Shown here piece after piece: positions 5,510 through 6,888 of a stretch of 6,888 nucleotides of DNA; the stretch's first letter is position 1, and each line of letters begins with the position of its first letter. Made by a program: the position numbers and the translations under genes. The stretch is from UMGS1307 sp964523005 (GTDB lineage Bacteria > Bacillota > Clostridia > Oscillospirales > CAG-382), in NCBI GenBank assembly GCA_964523005.1, contig CAZFZL010000081.1, positions 1 to 6,888 of the forward strand, read 5' to 3'. The notes beneath the pieces are model-generated. The model was not told the origin of the DNA. It did not search any database and saw only the letters and a list, made by a program, of their open reading frames with translations.

Positions 5510-6883
5510 ATGAAAAAAGAATCTCTCGATGAACTTATAGAAATAACCGATATAAACTCAGACGGCTGCGGCGTCGGAAGGACTGCCGGAGGCAAGGTCA
5601 TATTCGTGCGCGGCGCGGTCACGGGCGACACTGTGAAGGCGGATATCATCAAGTGCGCGAAGGACTATGACGTTTGCAGCGTGCGCGAGACAGTCGTTCC
5701 CTCTCCCGACAGATGCGAGCCGTGCAGATATTCAAAGCGCTGCGGCGGCTGCGTTTACAGCGCGATAACTTACGCCGCGGAGCTGCGTCACAAGGAGCGC
5801 TTCGTCACCAAGGAGCTGCGCAAGGCGATACCTCACGATACGCCGATCGAGCCGATCGCATACGGAGAATCGGAGCGATACCGCAACAAAGCAGCGTATC
5901 CTGTCGGATACGACGGCAGCGGAAAGCTTTCGTTCGGCTATTACGCGCGTCACAGCCATGATATCGTTTTCCATTCCTCATGCCTGCTTCAGGACGATGC
6001 GTTCGCGTCACTCGCGCGTGCGTTTCTCGATTCTGCGCAGCGTCTCGGACTTACGCCGTACGACGAGAAGAGCGGTAAGGGACTGCTGCGGCATCTTGTG
6101 ATCCGCAGGAACGAAAACGGTGAGCTGATGCTGTGCGTTGTGATAAACGCCGGCGCTCTGCCGTTTCAGGATGTATTCGCTTCGGAGCTTGCAAAGGCGT
6201 TTCCGGAGCTGAGATCGTTCTCATACAGCCCGAACCTTGAAAACACGAATGTGATAACCGGCAGCACCTATGTTGAAGTATTCGGCAGCGGGCTGACCGA
6301 TACGGTGTGCGGCAAGACGTTTTCGCTGTCTCCGCTCTCGTTCTGGCAGGTCAACCGCGCCATGGCGCAAAGACTGTACTGTAAGGCGGCGGAGTACGCC
6401 GCGTCGGGTGACGGCAGACGGATATTTCTTGATCTGTACTGCGGCACGGGAACAGTCGGGCTTTCGACGGCAGCGCCGGACGACAGGCTTTTCGGCGTGG
6501 AAATAATCCCGCAGGCGGTAAAAGACGCCGCTTGGAACGCAAAGCAAAACGGACGCAGCGAGAGCACGACGCGTTTTATCTGCGGCGACGCATCGCTCGG
6601 TGTTGACGAATGCACGCGTGTTTTCGGCAAGCCGGACGTTATACTCGCCGACCCACCGCGCAAAGGGTTGAGCGACGAAGTGATAACGCTCATGGCTGAC
6701 GCTGCGCCTGAACGGATAGTATACATCTCGTGCAACCCGTCGACGCTCGCGCGCGACCTGAAAAAATTCGCTTCGCGCGGCTATATCTGCCGCCGCGCCG
6801 CTCCCTTCGACCTCTTCCCCAGAACTTTCCATGTTGAGACGGTCGTTTGTCTTTCAAAAAGCATTGATTCCGACTTGTTGTAA
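5510..6883 (+). CDS. rlmD: 23S rRNA (uracil-C5)-methyltransferase, RlmD/RlmCD (RumA) type
   Basis: A complete 457-residue enzyme of the TrmA/RlmD family, which uses S-adenosylmethionine to form 5-methyluridine in RNA. Layout: N-terminal TRAM RNA-binding domain (about 5-60), an iron-sulfur site with C72, C78, C81 and C158 in the C-x5-C-x2-C-x(about 75)-C pattern of RlmD, a central domain, then a Rossmann methylase domain with LDLYCGTGTVGL (307-318), GVEI (329-332), DPPRKGL (381-387), ISCNPSTLARDL (406-417) with probable catalytic Cys408, and HVETV (441-445) with the expected base Glu443. All key residues are present. An extra Cys69 makes a CxxC with C72. Bacillota enzymes of this group (RlmCD) can modify both U747 and U1939 (E. 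coli numbering), so dual specificity is possible, but sequence alone does not settle the site. The ribosome site is GGAAAG, six bases before the ATG. It appears to be a single-gene unit with its own promoter. Confidence 0.93.
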   Translation: MKKESLDELIEITDINSDGCGVGRTAGGKVIFVRGAVTGDTVKADIIKCAKDYDVCSVRETVVPSPDRCEPCRYSKRCGGCVYSAITYAAELRHKERFVTKELRKAIPHDTPIEPIAYGESERYRNKAAYPVGYDGSGKLSFGYYARHSHDIVFHSSCLLQDDAFASLARAFLDSAQRLGLTPYDEKSGKGLLRHLVIRRNENGELMLCVVINAGALPFQDVFASELAKAFPELRSFSYSPNLENTNVITGSTYVEVFGSGLTDTVCGKTFSLSPLSFWQVNRAMAQRLYCKAAEYAASGDGRRIFLDLYCGTGTVGLSTAAPDDRLFGVEIIPQAVKDAAWNAKQNGRSESTTRFICGDASLGVDECTRVFGKPDVILADPPRKGLSDEVITLMADAAPERIVYISCNPSTLARDLKKFASRGYICRRAAPFDLFPRTFHVETVVCLSKSIDSDLL

Positions 6884-6888
6884 CAAAA

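Noticed and set aside
5641..5759. Extra Cys69 next to the RlmD iron-sulfur site as a new ligand
   Set aside because: The normal four-Cys pattern is complete without it, and additional cysteines in this region are not unusual, so it gives no evidence of a new site.
6221..6832. Minus-strand open frame of 203 codons opposite rlmD
   Set aside because: It covers the conserved methylase motifs of rlmD on the other strand and has an Arg/Ala-rich translation typical of a shadow.

Overview
The window looks like a piece of a bacterial chromosome from the Clostridia (Bacillota), most likely an uncultured Oscillospirales- or Christensenellales-like anaerobe. This is inferred from an Rnf-type cluster in clostridial gene order, exported proteins with long Ser/Thr-rich linkers, a CapA-family protein and an RlmD-type rRNA methylase, with moderate GC and purine-rich Shine-Dalgarno sites. 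The taxonomic call is tentative. Genes are tightly packed and no non-coding stretch exceeds about 71 bases.

Bases 1-3048 (+ strand) hold four genes of an Rnf-type membrane electron-transport complex: the C-terminal part of rnfC (cut by the window edge), rnfD, an rnfE-like gene and an rnfA-like gene. They form one transcription unit: rnfC and rnfD overlap by ATGA, and the other gaps are 11 and 38 bases. The cluster departs from the clostridial order C-D-G-E-A-B. There is no rnfG between D and E and no rnfB after A. Both small membrane subunits lack the cysteines that normally hold the shared membrane [2Fe-2S] cluster. It therefore looks like a remodelled or reduced Rnf-like module rather than a standard ferredoxin:NAD+ oxidoreductase.

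Bases 3080-4501 (+) encode an exported CapA-type (PGA_cap) protein, 31 bases after rnfA with no visible terminator, so it may be read from the rnf transcript. Bases 4503-5438 (-) encode a membrane-anchored, ComEC-type metallo-beta-lactamase-fold protein that meets capA tail to tail with one base between the stops. A 71-base divergent region then separates it from a complete 23S rRNA uracil-C5 methyltransferase of the RlmD/RlmCD type (5510-6883, +).

No RNA genes, CRISPR arrays, insertion sequences or convincing intrinsic terminators were seen. The main point of interest is the altered Rnf cluster.
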